A model generated the notes under the pieces. That model was not told where the DNA came from. It saw only the letters and a list, made by a program, of their open reading frames with translations, and searched no databases. Position numbers and translations under genes: made by a program. 64,000 nucleotides of DNA from Planctomycetales bacterium 10988 (lineage in GTDB: Bacteria; Planctomycetota; Planctomycetia; Pirellulales; Pb10988): the NCBI GenBank assembly GCA_009664345.1, contig CP043547.1:186001-250000 (forward strand), read 5' to 3'. Shown piece by piece: positions 15,888-27,563 of the stretch (position 1 is its first letter; every line of letters starts with the position of its first letter).

Positions 15888-18494
15888 ATGCGATCGATCA
15901 GTTCAGAGCGACGAGATTTTGGACCAGGTGTTTGCTTACTTTATTTGGGGCTTCTCTATTTAGGGGCCTCGGCACTTCATGGGCAAACTCCGAGCACGCC
16001 AAAAAAAGCCCCAGTTCCGCTCAATCAATTCCCAAGTGGGGTTTCCGCCGACCGCCTTGTTCCCGAGACGGCTCCGACTCCGGTGCAACTCACCAGTGGG
16101 GAAGTGGCAGAAGGCGAAGCTTCGCAGATTAAACAGACTTCCCCGACTGCCAATTCGACACGTCGCACCGACTTATTTGTCGAAAAATTTCTCAAAAGAC
16201 GAGCGGAGATGAGCCAACCCTCCATCCCTTCTCAAACGCCGGCAACGCCTTCGCAGGCCTCTACGCGAGCGACGCAACCAGCAGAAGCAGCTACTTCGAC
16301 AACTCGCAGCCCTATTCGACAAGCCCAACGCACACAACCTTGGACGCCGCCTGTCTATTCCCCGAATGGTTATGACCTTCCTTCTCCACTGCCAATCGGA
16401 GAAGAAATGGAGGCGATCGAGCAAAGCACCCGTCCCGCTCCTCAGGAGTCCACGCCACCTACCGCAACTCCGCAGCCGGTCGAGCAAATGCTTCCGACTC
16501 CACAAGCCGTTGAATCGAGCCGCAAGGCCCCTGCTTTTGAGGAAATTAACGACCCGGCTCCTGTTCAACAACCACAAACAATCGCGGTGCCAGAACAAAA
16601 AAGTACTCCCTCAGTGGAAACGTTCCCCGTTGAGTTAAATATGGAGCAGGAAGCAACGGTCAAGCCTAGCCCTGTCAGTCCAGCTTTACCCATGCCAACC
16701 TCGGAAGCCGCACCTGCGGAAAGTACACCCATTGTGGAAAGCAACACGCAATCGAGTCCAATGATTCGTCCTCGCTATTCCTCTCCCGTCATTGGTCCTT
16801 CTTCTACTCCCCAAACACGACCTCAGCCTGAGCCACAGGCGGCAACATCAGCACCAACCTCGGAAATACGTGAAGAAAAATCACCAGAGGAAATCGAATT
16901 GTTGCATCGCCTATTTCCCACTCAATCAGAAATCAATTCGCAAAAAACTCGCTTGCGGTTGAAGACTCCAGAGGCTTCCACGCCTGAGACTCCAGCACCG
17001 GCCATGCGGGAGCCAATCCAACGGCGAGAGCCAGCACGAGTCTCAACCCGACCCACAACCGAACTTACTCCGCAAATCAAACCGCATCCGGATTCGCAAG
17101 TGAGCCGACCGATCTCCGGCTCTCCGCTGCAACTACGCATCAAAACCAATAGTATTCCAGCCGGGAAGGTCGTTGATCTGGAAATGGTAGTGAAAAATAC
17201 CTCCGCCGGCATGATTCCCTTTGCCAAAGTTGATCTTGCCCTCCCTCAAGGCATCCAGCTTCATGACGACGAAAAGGAATTTTCCAAAGAAGGTCTCATC
17301 ACTTGGCACTTTGAGGGGTTACGTTCTGGAGAAGAAAGAAGCTTCCAGCTCTCGGTTCAAACCCAAGACCCAGGGAAATTTTCGCTGCCGGTACAACTTT
17401 ATGTAGGGACATTAGAGACGATTGACATCGAAGTCGTAGCGACGGAAGTGGATTTAACGCTTTCCGCTCCGAATCCTTGGCCCACTACTGCTCCTGCGAA
17501 TTTTCAAATCACCTTGAACAATGATAGCTCCTTGGCCTATGAAAATGTGTCAGTTGTTGTTCAGCTTCCCCCGCTCTTTCGAACGGCAACCCAAACGGAT
17601 TTGACATTTCATTTGCCCAAGCTGGATCGAGGCCAAACCGCGGGCTGGACGCTGCCGCTTGAAGCTGTTCGCTCGGGAAGAACGCAGGTTACCGTTCAGG
17701 TCTGGGAAGGTGATCGGTTGTTGACCGAGGCTTTTGAAGAAGTTCAGATTCAAGGAGAAGAGATTGAAATCTCCGCCTTTGGACCCACAGCTCATCCGGT
17801 CGATGAGGTCGGTCTCTATGCTGCGGAATTGTCGAATTCTGGAGCAAAGACCGTCGACGAGCTGGTGGTCTGGGTTTCCCCGGACAAAAATATCCAGGTC
17901 ATCGACGCTGAAGAAGGCGTGGAAGTCGATCAAGAAAATAACTACATTGGGTGGATGCTTAACAATTTGCCACCAGGCAAAAGACAGGTCATCCGCTGGT
18001 GGGCGGTGGGCAAGCAAGAAGGTCACCATCAAACGCAAGTCAACTTGGCCGTCAATCCTCAAGGGGAGAATCCCAAGACCTATCAAGAGACGATTCACAC
18101 GGAACATTATTCCGCGAGAAACTATTTTGTTCATTTGGAATCGATCGAACCAACGGTTGAACTCGGCAAAGAAATGACTGTTCGTTTAAAGGTGATTTCT
18201 TTAGCGTCAGAGACTCCACAAAGTTTACTTTTGGAAGCAACGTGGAGTGAACAATTGACCCCGATTTCGAATGAGTTGGGATCGCTCCGTTCTGACAACT
18301 TACAAGCGGTGCAAATCCCGGTTGTTTTAAATAAACCAAATCAGTTGGAATTGATCCAGTGGCGGGCAAAAGCGACTTCCATCGGAGAAGCAAAAGTACA
18401 AATTAAAGTCCGAGATCAACAATCGGGTGAAGTCCTCGAAGAGTTAGAAAAAACGCTTGTTGTTCGCAGTACACGACAAGCCCGCTGGCGATAA
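15888..18494 (+). CDS. Large exported protein with Pro/Thr-rich stalk and Ig-like repeats
   Basis: The 868-residue protein starts with a signal peptide (1-32), followed by about 370 residues of Pro/Thr/Ser/Gln-rich low-complexity sequence, then four beta-rich repeats of about 110 residues (from about 405 to the end) that look like DUF11/CARDB-type Ig-like domains: phrases such as VVKNTSAGMIPFAKVDLALPQGIQL and the GLRSGEERSF pattern recur in altered form. Such proteins are typical of planctomycete cell surfaces. There is no C-terminal anchor. AAGAGGTAG precedes the ATG. Function unknown; a structural or cell-wall role is a guess. Confidence 0.8.
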   Translation: MRSISSERRDFGPGVCLLYLGLLYLGASALHGQTPSTPKKAPVPLNQFPSGVSADRLVPETAPTPVQLTSGEVAEGEASQIKQTSPTANSTRRTDLFVEKFLKRRAEMSQPSIPSQTPATPSQASTRATQPAEAATSTTRSPIRQAQRTQPWTPPVYSPNGYDLPSPLPIGEEMEAIEQSTRPAPQESTPPTATPQPVEQMLPTPQAVESSRKAPAFEEINDPAPVQQPQTIAVPEQKSTPSVETFPVELNMEQEATVKPSPVSPALPMPTSEAAPAESTPIVESNTQSSPMIRPRYSSPVIGPSSTPQTRPQPEPQAATSAPTSEIREEKSPEEIELLHRLFPTQSEINSQKTRLRLKTPEASTPETPAPAMREPIQRREPARVSTRPTTELTPQIKPHPDSQVSRPISGSPLQLRIKTNSIPAGKVVDLEMVVKNTSAGMIPFAKVDLALPQGIQLHDDEKEFSKEGLITWHFEGLRSGEERSFQLSVQTQDPGKFSLPVQLYVGTLETIDIEVVATEVDLTLSAPNPWPTTAPANFQITLNNDSSLAYENVSVVVQLPPLFRTATQTDLTFHLPKLDRGQTAGWTLPLEAVRSGRTQVTVQVWEGDRLLTEAFEEVQIQGEEIEISAFGPTAHPVDEVGLYAAELSNSGAKTVDELVVWVSPDKNIQVIDAEEGVEVDQENNYIGWMLNNLPPGKRQVIRWWAVGKQEGHHQTQVNLAVNPQGENPKTYQETIHTEHYSARNYFVHLESIEPTVELGKEMTVRLKVISLASETPQSLLLEATWSEQLTPISNELGSLRSDNLQAVQIPVVLNKPNQLELIQWRAKATSIGEAKVQIKVRDQQSGEVLEELEKTLVVRSTRQARWR

Positions 18495-18547
18495 TTTTTT
18501 TGTAGAAAAAAACATCTCGTTATAATTATATTCTAATTGCCCAGCTT

Positions 18548-19351
18548 CTATTCTTTCATAAAACGATCAACCACATCTTTGTCAAAATAGTTGATCTCCA
18601 TGCCGGCGTCGACGACTAACCGCTGTGCATTAATTCCACTCGAACGTGGGCTAAGTAAGAAAGCTGCCACCTGGGCGGCTTCTTCTGTTTGTACCGCTTG
18701 CTTTCGCGGAATGACTTGCTCGGCAAACAAATAGCTGTCTACATAACCTGGGATTCCTGCCGAGGCCGATGTCTTTAACAATCCTGGGCAAACGGCATTA
18801 CAACGAATCCGTTTGGGTTGACTTAAAGACTTGGCAAGAAAAGCAACCGAAGAATCCAAGGCGGCCTTCACAGGTGCCATAAATCCGTAATTTTCACTTG
18901 CCATGCGTGTTGTTGAAATCGAGATGGTGACGATGGAGCTATCTTCCGCAAAGAGTGGAAGTAAAGCGTTCGATAGGGACATCAGAGAGTAGCAAGAAAT
19001 ATCCACTGCTTGTAAAAAAGCACTTTTTGGGGTTTCATGAAACGGCTTCATTCCTTCCGAATAATCCGCGAACGCGATCGAATGAACCACACCGTGAATC
19101 GTGTCAAAGTCTTGTTGAAGCTGTTTTGCTAACGATTGAATTTGTTCAGGAAATTCAACATCACAGATATAAAGTGGAGCATCCTTCAAAAGCTTCTTTA
19201 AACTTTCCGCTCGTGCCTCGGATCGGACCACATAAACGACCTTTGCCCCCACTTCGGTTAATGTCTTGGCAATGTGATAGGCGACGCTCTTGCGATTTGC
19301 GACACCAAAGACAAGAATCGTTTTCTCTTCAAGCTGTAAATAATCGGCCAT
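18548..19351 (-). CDS. fabI: Enoyl-[acyl-carrier-protein] reductase FabI
   Basis: The 267-residue short-chain dehydrogenase completes each fatty-acid elongation round by reducing enoyl-ACP with NAD(P)H. The nucleotide-binding start [20 protein letters not shown], with the FabI-type GVANxxS, is at residues 13-32, and the catalytic Y-x6-K (YGFMAPVK) lies near residue 155. VHSIAFAD is the FabI version of the NNAG motif. It is 23 bases after fabZ and last in a four-gene minus-strand run. Confidence 0.93.
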   Translation of the reverse strand: MADYLQLEEKTILVFGVANRKSVAYHIAKTLTEVGAKVVYVVRSEARAESLKKLLKDAPLYICDVEFPEQIQSLAKQLQQDFDTIHGVVHSIAFADYSEGMKPFHETPKSAFLQAVDISCYSLMSLSNALLPLFAEDSSIVTISISTTRMASENYGFMAPVKAALDSSVAFLAKSLSQPKRIRCNAVCPGLLKTSASAGIPGYVDSYLFAEQVIPRKQAVQTEEAAQVAAFLLSPRSSGINAQRLVVDAGMEINYFDKDVVDRFMKE

Positions 19352-19374
19352 AGTGCTCTGGGTAGAAAAGGTCT

Positions 19375-19806
19375 TTATTTAGGTGAAGTAACCGTGCAAG
19401 CAAATTCCAAACGCGTCGTGACTTTCCCTTGACTTAAAACTTTTCCGGTTAAGAAAAAAGCGTCTGAAAGTCGCTCATCAAGCTTCACTTCCATGGTCAT
19501 GATATCACCTGGATAGACCATGTTTTTAAAACGCACATTATTTAATCGCGTTGCGACTGGTACTTGTTCTTCAACATTTCCGGCGACATGTTTTGAAAGT
19601 AATATCGCTCCCGCTTGCAAGGCTGCTTCACATTGAAGAACCCCCGGCATGATCGGATGGTTTGGATAATGACCTTGAAACCAAAATTCATCCCCGGACA
19701 ATGTTTTCTGACACTGAATAAAATTTTCCTCCCACTCAACAATGGTATCCACTAACAAAAAGGGATCACGGTGGGGAATCGCTGCATGAATTTTTTCTAA
19801 ACTCAT
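19375..19806 (-). CDS. fabZ: 3-hydroxyacyl-ACP dehydratase (FabZ-like)
   Basis: The 143-residue hot-dog protein dehydrates 3-hydroxyacyl-ACP in type II fatty acid synthesis. The catalytic H-x2-N-H-P-x2-P-G ([11 protein letters not shown]) and the conserved glutamate in QCEAALQ are intact, and the N-terminal [11 protein letters not shown] is the family opening. It sits 49 bases after RNase R and 23 before fabI, so a dehydratase-reductase pair is translated together. Confidence 0.93.
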   Translation of the reverse strand: MSLEKIHAAIPHRDPFLLVDTIVEWEENFIQCQKTLSGDEFWFQGHYPNHPIMPGVLQCEAALQAGAILLSKHVAGNVEEQVPVATRLNNVRFKNMVYPGDIMTMEVKLDERLSDAFFLTGKVLSQGKVTTRLEFACTVTSPK

Positions 19807-19855
19807 TGTCTTCTAATTCTATAAAACGCAATATGAAATTTTTTTAAGTTTGAAC

Positions 19856-22108
<2,253 letters not shown>

Positions 22109-22177
22109 TATTTAGACATCCGCGAGATTTGCTGTGATTAAGTCTTTTACATAACCATTCTGAATCTCGCTGAAAAG

Positions 22178-23179
22178 TTAACTTGTAGGCTCTTCCAAAC
22201 TTTCGGCTGGTGCCGTGGAACCGCCTTTATAGAGTTTACGATCAATCGAAGGATGATATAAAGTCCAAGGACTATCGGTATTGGGGTCTTCCTTCATGAG
22301 TTGATGGAAGCTGTGAAGCTTGGCATCAAGATTGTCAAGCTGGCAGAGAGCGACCGCTTCAAGTGTCATGGGGAGTTTAGGACTCCCAAATTCATATTGA
22401 CCGTGATGACTGACAATTAAGTGTTGAAGTTGTAAGAGTAATTCCGGTGGAAAAGGTTCGCCGGAAAGTTGTTCCGCTTTATCGACTTGCTTTTGTAAAA
22501 TTCCAATCGCAATGACAATATGCCCAACGAGCTGACCATGATCCGTATAACCAAATCCACACAGATAGCTTAGCTCGTCGATCTTTCCTAGGTCGTGCAA
22601 AAAAGCTCCCATTAAGAGGAGATCACGATCCAATTGTGGGTATAAAGGTTTAATCCGATCAACCATTTGCATGATCGTAAAGACATGCTCCAGCAATCCG
22701 CCCCAGTAGGCATGATGGTTTTTCACTCCGGCAGGGGCTTTGGTGAACTTGGCCATGAACTCTTCATCCATCAAAAAGCAATCGACCAAATTTCGTAGCG
22801 GCGGGTTTTCAATCGAACGGAGCAAGCTTTGAAATTTTTGAATCAGTTGATCCATATCTTGATCGGCTTGCGGCACAAAGTCGGCGTGCTTGATGTGTTC
22901 TCCATCAATGGTTTTGAGCCGGGTGGCGATAATTTGCATCTCGCCTTGATACAGTTGGGCGCGACCTTCCACTTTGAGAAAATCACCATCTTCAAAACTA
23001 GTGTAGAGTTCTTGTGAGGCATTCCACAGCCGAGCCGTGATGGCTCCGGTGCGATCGGAGAGTTGCACTTGTAAGTAAAGGTCTCCATTTCGATTGGGTC
23101 GTAGCTTTTTCTCGGAGACTTGATAGACCTCATTTACCGATTCTCGATCTTCAAGTTGATTGATAAAACGACGACCCAT
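22178..23179 (-). CDS. YhaM-like 3'-5' exonuclease (OB fold plus HD domain)
   Basis: The 333-residue protein has an N-terminal OB-fold nucleic-acid-binding domain (about 18-95, opening VNEVYQVSEKKLR) and an HD hydrolase domain (about 150-300). The metal-binding residues are visible as the HHAYWGGLLEH histidines, GAFLHDLGKI (HD pair) and VSHHGQYEFGSP. This is the arrangement of Bacillus YhaM, a 3'-5' exonuclease for RNA and single-stranded DNA. It is the first gene of the operon with rnr, fabZ and fabI, so two exoribonucleases are made together. Confidence 0.9.
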   Translation of the reverse strand: MGRRFINQLEDRESVNEVYQVSEKKLRPNRNGDLYLQVQLSDRTGAITARLWNASQELYTSFEDGDFLKVEGRAQLYQGEMQIIATRLKTIDGEHIKHADFVPQADQDMDQLIQKFQSLLRSIENPPLRNLVDCFLMDEEFMAKFTKAPAGVKNHHAYWGGLLEHVFTIMQMVDRIKPLYPQLDRDLLLMGAFLHDLGKIDELSYLCGFGYTDHGQLVGHIVIAIGILQKQVDKAEQLSGEPFPPELLLQLQHLIVSHHGQYEFGSPKLPMTLEAVALCQLDNLDAKLHSFHQLMKEDPNTDSPWTLYHPSIDRKLYKGGSTAPAESLEEPTS

Positions 23180-23402
23180 TGTGCGAACTCTGCTTCCTTT
23201 AGAGTGGATTGATTAGACGAGGCAGGTACCTAAATGTATGGTTGATCTTGCGACGTTTGAAGTTTCAGGTGGAAGAGGTCGGGCGAGGAATCCCTTGGCT
23301 CGACCTCCGAAAGAGCAGTTATTCTAAAGGGGCAATCCCAAATGAACAAGATTCCGGGCTCCGGTTCCTGATGAAATCAAGAGGAACCATTTTGGAATAG
23401 CC

Positions 23403-24911
23403 CTACATTTCGGATTCTGAGTTGTCTTCTAACCAATGTTGGGAACGCTTAACCGCACGTTGCCATTGACGATAACGACGTTGCATCTCCTGGGAGTTTT
23501 CCTCAAAATAATAGGCTTGATCGAGTTGCCAATTCTCTTCAATTTCGCTCAGATCATTCCAATAACCGACCGCCAACCCTGCAAGATAGGCTGCTCCCAA
23601 GGCGGTCGTTTCAGGAACCTGAGGGCGTTCAATTCGCGTTTGCAATAAATCTGCTTGAAACTGCATCAGCAGGGAATTGACAGAAGCCCCGCCATCGACT
23701 TTGAGGCGTTTCAGTGGAATTTGTGCATCTTCTTGCATGGCATCGAGAACATCTTTTGTTTGAAAAGCCATTGATTCCAAGGCGGCTCGGGCAAGATGTC
23801 CGGCGCTCGTCCCCCGAGAAAGGCCGAGGATTGTCCCCGTTGCGGTGGAATCCCAATAAGGAGCACCTAAACCAACAAAGGCCGGCACAAGATATACGCC
23901 ATCGGAGTCTTCGACCGATTGGGCGAGGGCTTCAATTTCTTCTGAGGAATTGATGATCTTCAAACCATCACGTAGCCATTGAACGACCGCTCCTGCGATA
24001 AAGACCGCCCCTTCGAGACAGTAAACCGTTTCCTTTCCGATCCGCCATCCGACAGTCGTTAAGAGGCGATTTTCGGAGATGACTGGCTCGGAGCCAATGT
24101 TCATTAGCAAAAAGCAACCTGTTCCATAGGTGTTTTTCGCTTCTCCTTTTTGAAAACAAGCCTGTCCGAAGGTTGCGGCTTGTTGATCTCCAGCGACCCC
24201 TGAGATAGGAATTTCCTTGCCGAACCATTGAGGATCGGTGGTCGTGAAGATACCGCTGGAGTCGCGAACTTCCGGCAACATGACAGAAGGAATGTTCAGT
24301 AATTTGAGAAGCTCTTCGTCCCATTTGAGTGTGTTTAAATTGAACAACATCGTTCGACTGGCGTTGCTGACATCAGTTGCATGACACTTTCCGCCGGAAA
24401 GCTTCCACATCAGAAAACTATCCACGGTACCAAAAAGGATTTCGCCGCGTTCGGCACGCTCTCGTAAACCATCATGTTGATCGAATAGGAATTGAATTTT
24501 CGTCGCGGAAAAATAAGCGTCGATGACCAATCCGGTCTTGGAGCGAATCGTCTCTTCCAGGCCCTCTTCGATGAGTTTTTTGCAATAAGGGGCACTAATG
24601 CGACTCTGCCAGACAATTGCATTTGCGATCGGTTTTCCGGTCGCTTTCTCCCACAGAATCGTGGTTTCACGTTGATTGGTAATTCCAATGGCGGCGATCT
24701 GCTCGGGTTGAATTTCAGCCTTTTCAATCGCTTTTCGGGCAACTTCGAGCTGCGTCTCCCAAATCTCTTCAGGGTCGTGTTCGACATGCCCTGGTTTTGG
24801 AAGAATTTGCCTGAACTCTTTTTGCGCCATCGCGACCGCTTGGCCGGAACGATTAAATAGAATTGCCCGGCTGGATGTCGTTCCTTGATCTAAAGAAAGT
24901 ATGTAATCCAT
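23403..24911 (-). CDS. glpK: Glycerol kinase
   Basis: The 502-residue FGGY-family kinase phosphorylates glycerol to glycerol 3-phosphate. The start YILSLDQGTTSSRAILF is the glycerol kinase hallmark; AIVWQSRISAPYC, the GVAGDQQAATFGQ block and GGASVNSLLMQFQADLL are the FGGY signatures. The length equals the family norm. AAAGGGAA precedes the ATG. No glpF, glpD or glpR lies next to it, so it is a single-gene unit. Confidence 0.96.
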   Translation of the reverse strand: MDYILSLDQGTTSSRAILFNRSGQAVAMAQKEFRQILPKPGHVEHDPEEIWETQLEVARKAIEKAEIQPEQIAAIGITNQRETTILWEKATGKPIANAIVWQSRISAPYCKKLIEEGLEETIRSKTGLVIDAYFSATKIQFLFDQHDGLRERAERGEILFGTVDSFLMWKLSGGKCHATDVSNASRTMLFNLNTLKWDEELLKLLNIPSVMLPEVRDSSGIFTTTDPQWFGKEIPISGVAGDQQAATFGQACFQKGEAKNTYGTGCFLLMNIGSEPVISENRLLTTVGWRIGKETVYCLEGAVFIAGAVVQWLRDGLKIINSSEEIEALAQSVEDSDGVYLVPAFVGLGAPYWDSTATGTILGLSRGTSAGHLARAALESMAFQTKDVLDAMQEDAQIPLKRLKVDGGASVNSLLMQFQADLLQTRIERPQVPETTALGAAYLAGLAVGYWNDLSEIEENWQLDQAYYFEENSQEMQRRYRQWQRAVKRSQHWLEDNSESEM

Positions 24912-25448
24912 GATTGTTCCCTTTATATTTATTAAAGTTGTTCAATAAACACTCTTTTTAAAGTGTGTTAGTTTTTTTCTAACAAAAGAAAACCTGACAG
25001 AATTGGAAAACACTTGGTAAAAGCGACTAACATAGAACTTTTGATCACAAATTCTTAGAATTCTCAAAAATTACCCAGCTTCGGCAATTTCCTCAAACCG
25101 ATCGAGTTTACCAAGATTTTCGGTGTAAAACTAGGGAATTGACCGCAGTTTGGGAAAAGACAAAAGCAAGGAAAGCCTCTTTTTTAAAAAATCAAGGAAA
25201 CGCTGGAAATCTTTAAAATCCACCTTGCCACAGTGAAAAAGGACTGGTACATTCCCGCCCGTCTTTCGGAGAGTGCGACAGAAAATCAGTTGAACTTTAA
25301 TCGTTCTGGGAAATTGTTTTAAGAAGTTAATCAGGTTTGCAAGAAGTGAGCTTGACCTAAGTTTGTCAGAATTCTTAAATAGTCCCGTTTCTGTATTCAC
25401 TCCTACTTGCCCACTTTGCTAAACCCTTGACACGGAAGTCGAGGCACC
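24912..25448. other. AT-rich intergenic region between glpK and the sugar transferase
   Basis: These 537 bases separate divergent genes. Near 24950-24982 there are two small inverted repeats (ACACT/AGTGT and GTTAG/CTAAC) in the glpK leader. A minus-strand open frame of 89 codons at 25131-25400 lacks a ribosome site and homology that I recognise, so I do not call it a gene. Confidence 0.45.
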
Positions 25449-26210
25449 ATGATTCAATTGGAACAGCGCATGGAATTGCCGTCCAGCGTCCTGGACCTTC
25501 TCCCACTTTTTCAATCCGAACGAGCCAATAAAAAACGACAAGCGACGCGTGTAGAGCAAGAGAGGTTACAGCTCCAAGCTCGACATCGCTATCTGTGGTT
25601 ACGCGGAATGGTGGAATACTCTTTTGCTGGATTATTATTGTTATTTTTGGCTCCCGTAATTTTCATTTTGGGAATGGCCATACGGTTAACTTCAAGCGGG
25701 CCTGCGATCTATTCGCAAGTTCGTGTCGGTGCTCACGGTCGACGGTTTGCGATCTATAAATTGCGGACGATGAGTTACAATTGTGAAGCGAAGTCTGGTC
25801 CGGTTTGGGCTGCGAAAAATGATCCTCGCGTAACTTGGCTAGGTGCAATTCTTCGCAAAACTCATCTTGATGAACTTCCACAATTATGGAACGTTTTGCG
25901 TGGAGAAATGAGTTTGATTGGTCCACGACCGGAACGACCGGAGTTTGTCACCAAGCTCGAAACAGAAATTCCTGAATACGGAAAACGCTTAGCGATTCGT
26001 CCCGGAATTACTGGTCTTGCTCAGATTTCCCAAGCCCCTGATACCACCATCCACTGCGTTCGCCGTAAAACAAAATACGATCTTTTCTACATTCAAAAGA
26101 TGAACTGGCGAATGGACTTACAGATTCTTGTTGCGACTGGTTTGAAGGCCCTTGGGCTCAATCGCTATCGAATTTGTGCAGAGAAACCCGAGAAGATTAA
26201 AATAGGTTGA
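25449..26210 (+). CDS. Polyprenyl-phosphate sugar-1-phosphate transferase
   Basis: The 253-residue protein is of the bacterial sugar transferase family (WcaJ/PssY type), which loads the first sugar phosphate of an exopolysaccharide or glycan onto undecaprenyl phosphate. A single hydrophobic segment (about residues 58-80) is followed by the cytoplasmic catalytic domain with VRVGAHGRRFAIYKLRTM, LRKTHLDELPQLWNVLRGEMSLIGPRP and RPGITGLAQ, all family signatures. It is the small one-segment type (PglC/PssY-like), without the extra helices of WcaJ. No glycosyltransferase genes lie around it. It directly precedes a PEP-CTERM gene, and PEP-CTERM systems are commonly linked to exopolysaccharide production. 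Confidence 0.92.
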   Translation: MIQLEQRMELPSSVLDLLPLFQSERANKKRQATRVEQERLQLQARHRYLWLRGMVEYSFAGLLLLFLAPVIFILGMAIRLTSSGPAIYSQVRVGAHGRRFAIYKLRTMSYNCEAKSGPVWAAKNDPRVTWLGAILRKTHLDELPQLWNVLRGEMSLIGPRPERPEFVTKLETEIPEYGKRLAIRPGITGLAQISQAPDTTIHCVRRKTKYDLFYIQKMNWRMDLQILVATGLKALGLNRYRICAEKPEKIKIG

Positions 26211-26542
26211 ATTTAGCATTAATATCGATTTTATCGATTGAATGGCCGAAAATGGTATAGAAGAGTACCTTTATCCAGATCCGGCTCATGCTGTTGAGAT
26301 GTAAATGACATTCTGAGAACAATCATTCACCGTAGCTTAGCACCATACGATCGCTTGTAGAGACGTTTGTAAGTTGAAATCAGTCGTTTTCTAGCATAGA
26401 GACAGTCTAGAGAACACTTTGAAAATTCGAGTGCATTCTCGTTTTCGTTTGAATTGCCGGTAGGCTTTGTTGCCTATCAACCACCTTGCGGTTTCACTTG
26501 TATAGAGGATAAGTGAAATCCATTCCATGGAGGGAAGAGACT
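26211..26542. other. Intergenic region upstream of the PEP-CTERM gene
   Basis: No gene or clear structure is seen in these 332 bases. GGAGGGAAGAG at the right end is the ribosome site of the next gene. Confidence 0.4.
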
Positions 26543-27292
26543 ATGAAACGTTTAGGTATGGTAGCCCTGATGGGGTTGCTTGTGACTCCTTTTGTCACCA
26601 ACGCCGCGATTGAAACGACCATCACGGTCGAAGCTTCGCACACCGCTCATTACGCCGGTCAAACCCCTTTGAGCTTGGGTGCCGGTGCCGCGATCACTGG
26701 GCCTTTTGGCTTTTTGGTGCCCCCGACTGCCTACAATCAATGGATGGACCCGTATCAAGCTGCTGATACCATCCCTGGTTTCGTTGACTTGACCGGCTTT
26801 GGTTCTTTGATCGAAGTTTCCGCTGTCGGTACTTGGGACAATGGAAACGAAGGCGGTGCCTCGGGTCCTGGTGGAAATGGCGTCTTCCGCACTACCCAAG
26901 GGGTTTATTCCTCGTTCGGGATTTCGCAACTCAGTGCCGATTTGAACACTTTGGTAGGTGTCTTCATTGACGAAACCAATGTTCCTTGGATCTTCGATAC
27001 CCCGCCGGCCGCTTTGAGCGAAGGCGTTCACTCGATGACCTCGCCGGAACTGAATCAAATTTTCGCCATCGGCGATCTGTTGACCATGATCAACGTTCCG
27101 ACCGGTGCCACCCGACTTTACTTGGGGATGCATTCGGAATATGACTGGACCGCTGCCTCCGGTTCGGTGGATGCGACCGTCAAAGCGGTTCCTGAACCTT
27201 CCAGCCTGATCATTTGGTCGGCTCTGGGCCTCGGTGGCGCTGCTATCGGGTATCGCAACCGCAAGAAAAAACAACCTGAAGCAAACGTCTAA
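26543..27292 (+). CDS. PEP-CTERM protein with a LecA-like sugar-binding fold (inferred)
   Basis: The 249-residue protein has a signal peptide (1-21), a beta-rich domain, and a C-terminal sorting signal: VPEPSS, then a hydrophobic stretch and a basic end (RNRKKK), the PEP-CTERM tag processed by exosortase. The domain reads like the PA-IL/LecA galactose-binding sandwich: VSAVGTWDNG, GPGGNGVF, LNTLVGVFI, the GATRLYLGMHSEYDW stretch and a final SGSVDATV follow the order of that family. I use the ATG at 26543, preceded by GGAGGG, and not the GTG ten codons upstream. The LecA-like call is from pattern memory. A strong terminator follows. Confidence 0.85.
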   Translation: MKRLGMVALMGLLVTPFVTNAAIETTITVEASHTAHYAGQTPLSLGAGAAITGPFGFLVPPTAYNQWMDPYQAADTIPGFVDLTGFGSLIEVSAVGTWDNGNEGGASGPGGNGVFRTTQGVYSSFGISQLSADLNTLVGVFIDETNVPWIFDTPPAALSEGVHSMTSPELNQIFAIGDLLTMINVPTGATRLYLGMHSEYDWTAASGSVDATVKAVPEPSSLIIWSALGLGGAAIGYRNRKKKQPEANV

Positions 27293-27384
27293 ATCAACTT
27301 TGCATCAGATGGCCGAACGATTTCTCAGAAGAGGGAGTGAAACGGTTCTTCGCCATCTGTTGCATTTATTTAGAAAAGACGCCC

Positions 27385-27408
27385 AGGCCGCCATTGTGCG
27401 GCCTTTTT
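27385..27408 (+). terminator. Rho-independent terminator of the PEP-CTERM gene
   Basis: AGGCCGC (27385-27391), loop CATTGT, GCGGCCT (27398-27404) and a run of five T make a textbook terminator about 90 bases after the stop. Confidence 0.9.
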
Positions 27409-27473
27409 GTATTGATGGAGAAAGAAGTGAGATCAATACTAACGCAGCAGTTAAAAAGAACTCCACCGAAAAA

Positions 27474-27563
27474 AATTTAGAGTTTGTGGTCAATTGCCAC
27501 TCGAAGGTCATTTTCCAATCCGTTGTCGATTTCTGCCAGATTTTGTTGACCATTGGCCCTTAA
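27474..27563 (+). repeat. Dispersed short repeat with inverted ends, copy 1
   Basis: A block of about 90 bases bounded by TGGTCAA (27487-27493) and TTGACCA (27546-27552). It shares the left flank AATTTAGAGTTTGTGGTCAA and the inner core CGATTTCTGCC with the block at 40024. Its right end supplies the stop codon of the LON-domain gene on the other strand. Confidence 0.75.

Noticed and set aside
25131-25400. 89-codon minus-strand frame in the gap after glpK
   Set aside because: No ribosome site and no family match. A faint likeness of GGNVPVLFH to the C-terminus of DNA polymerase III alpha was considered, but it is too short to support.
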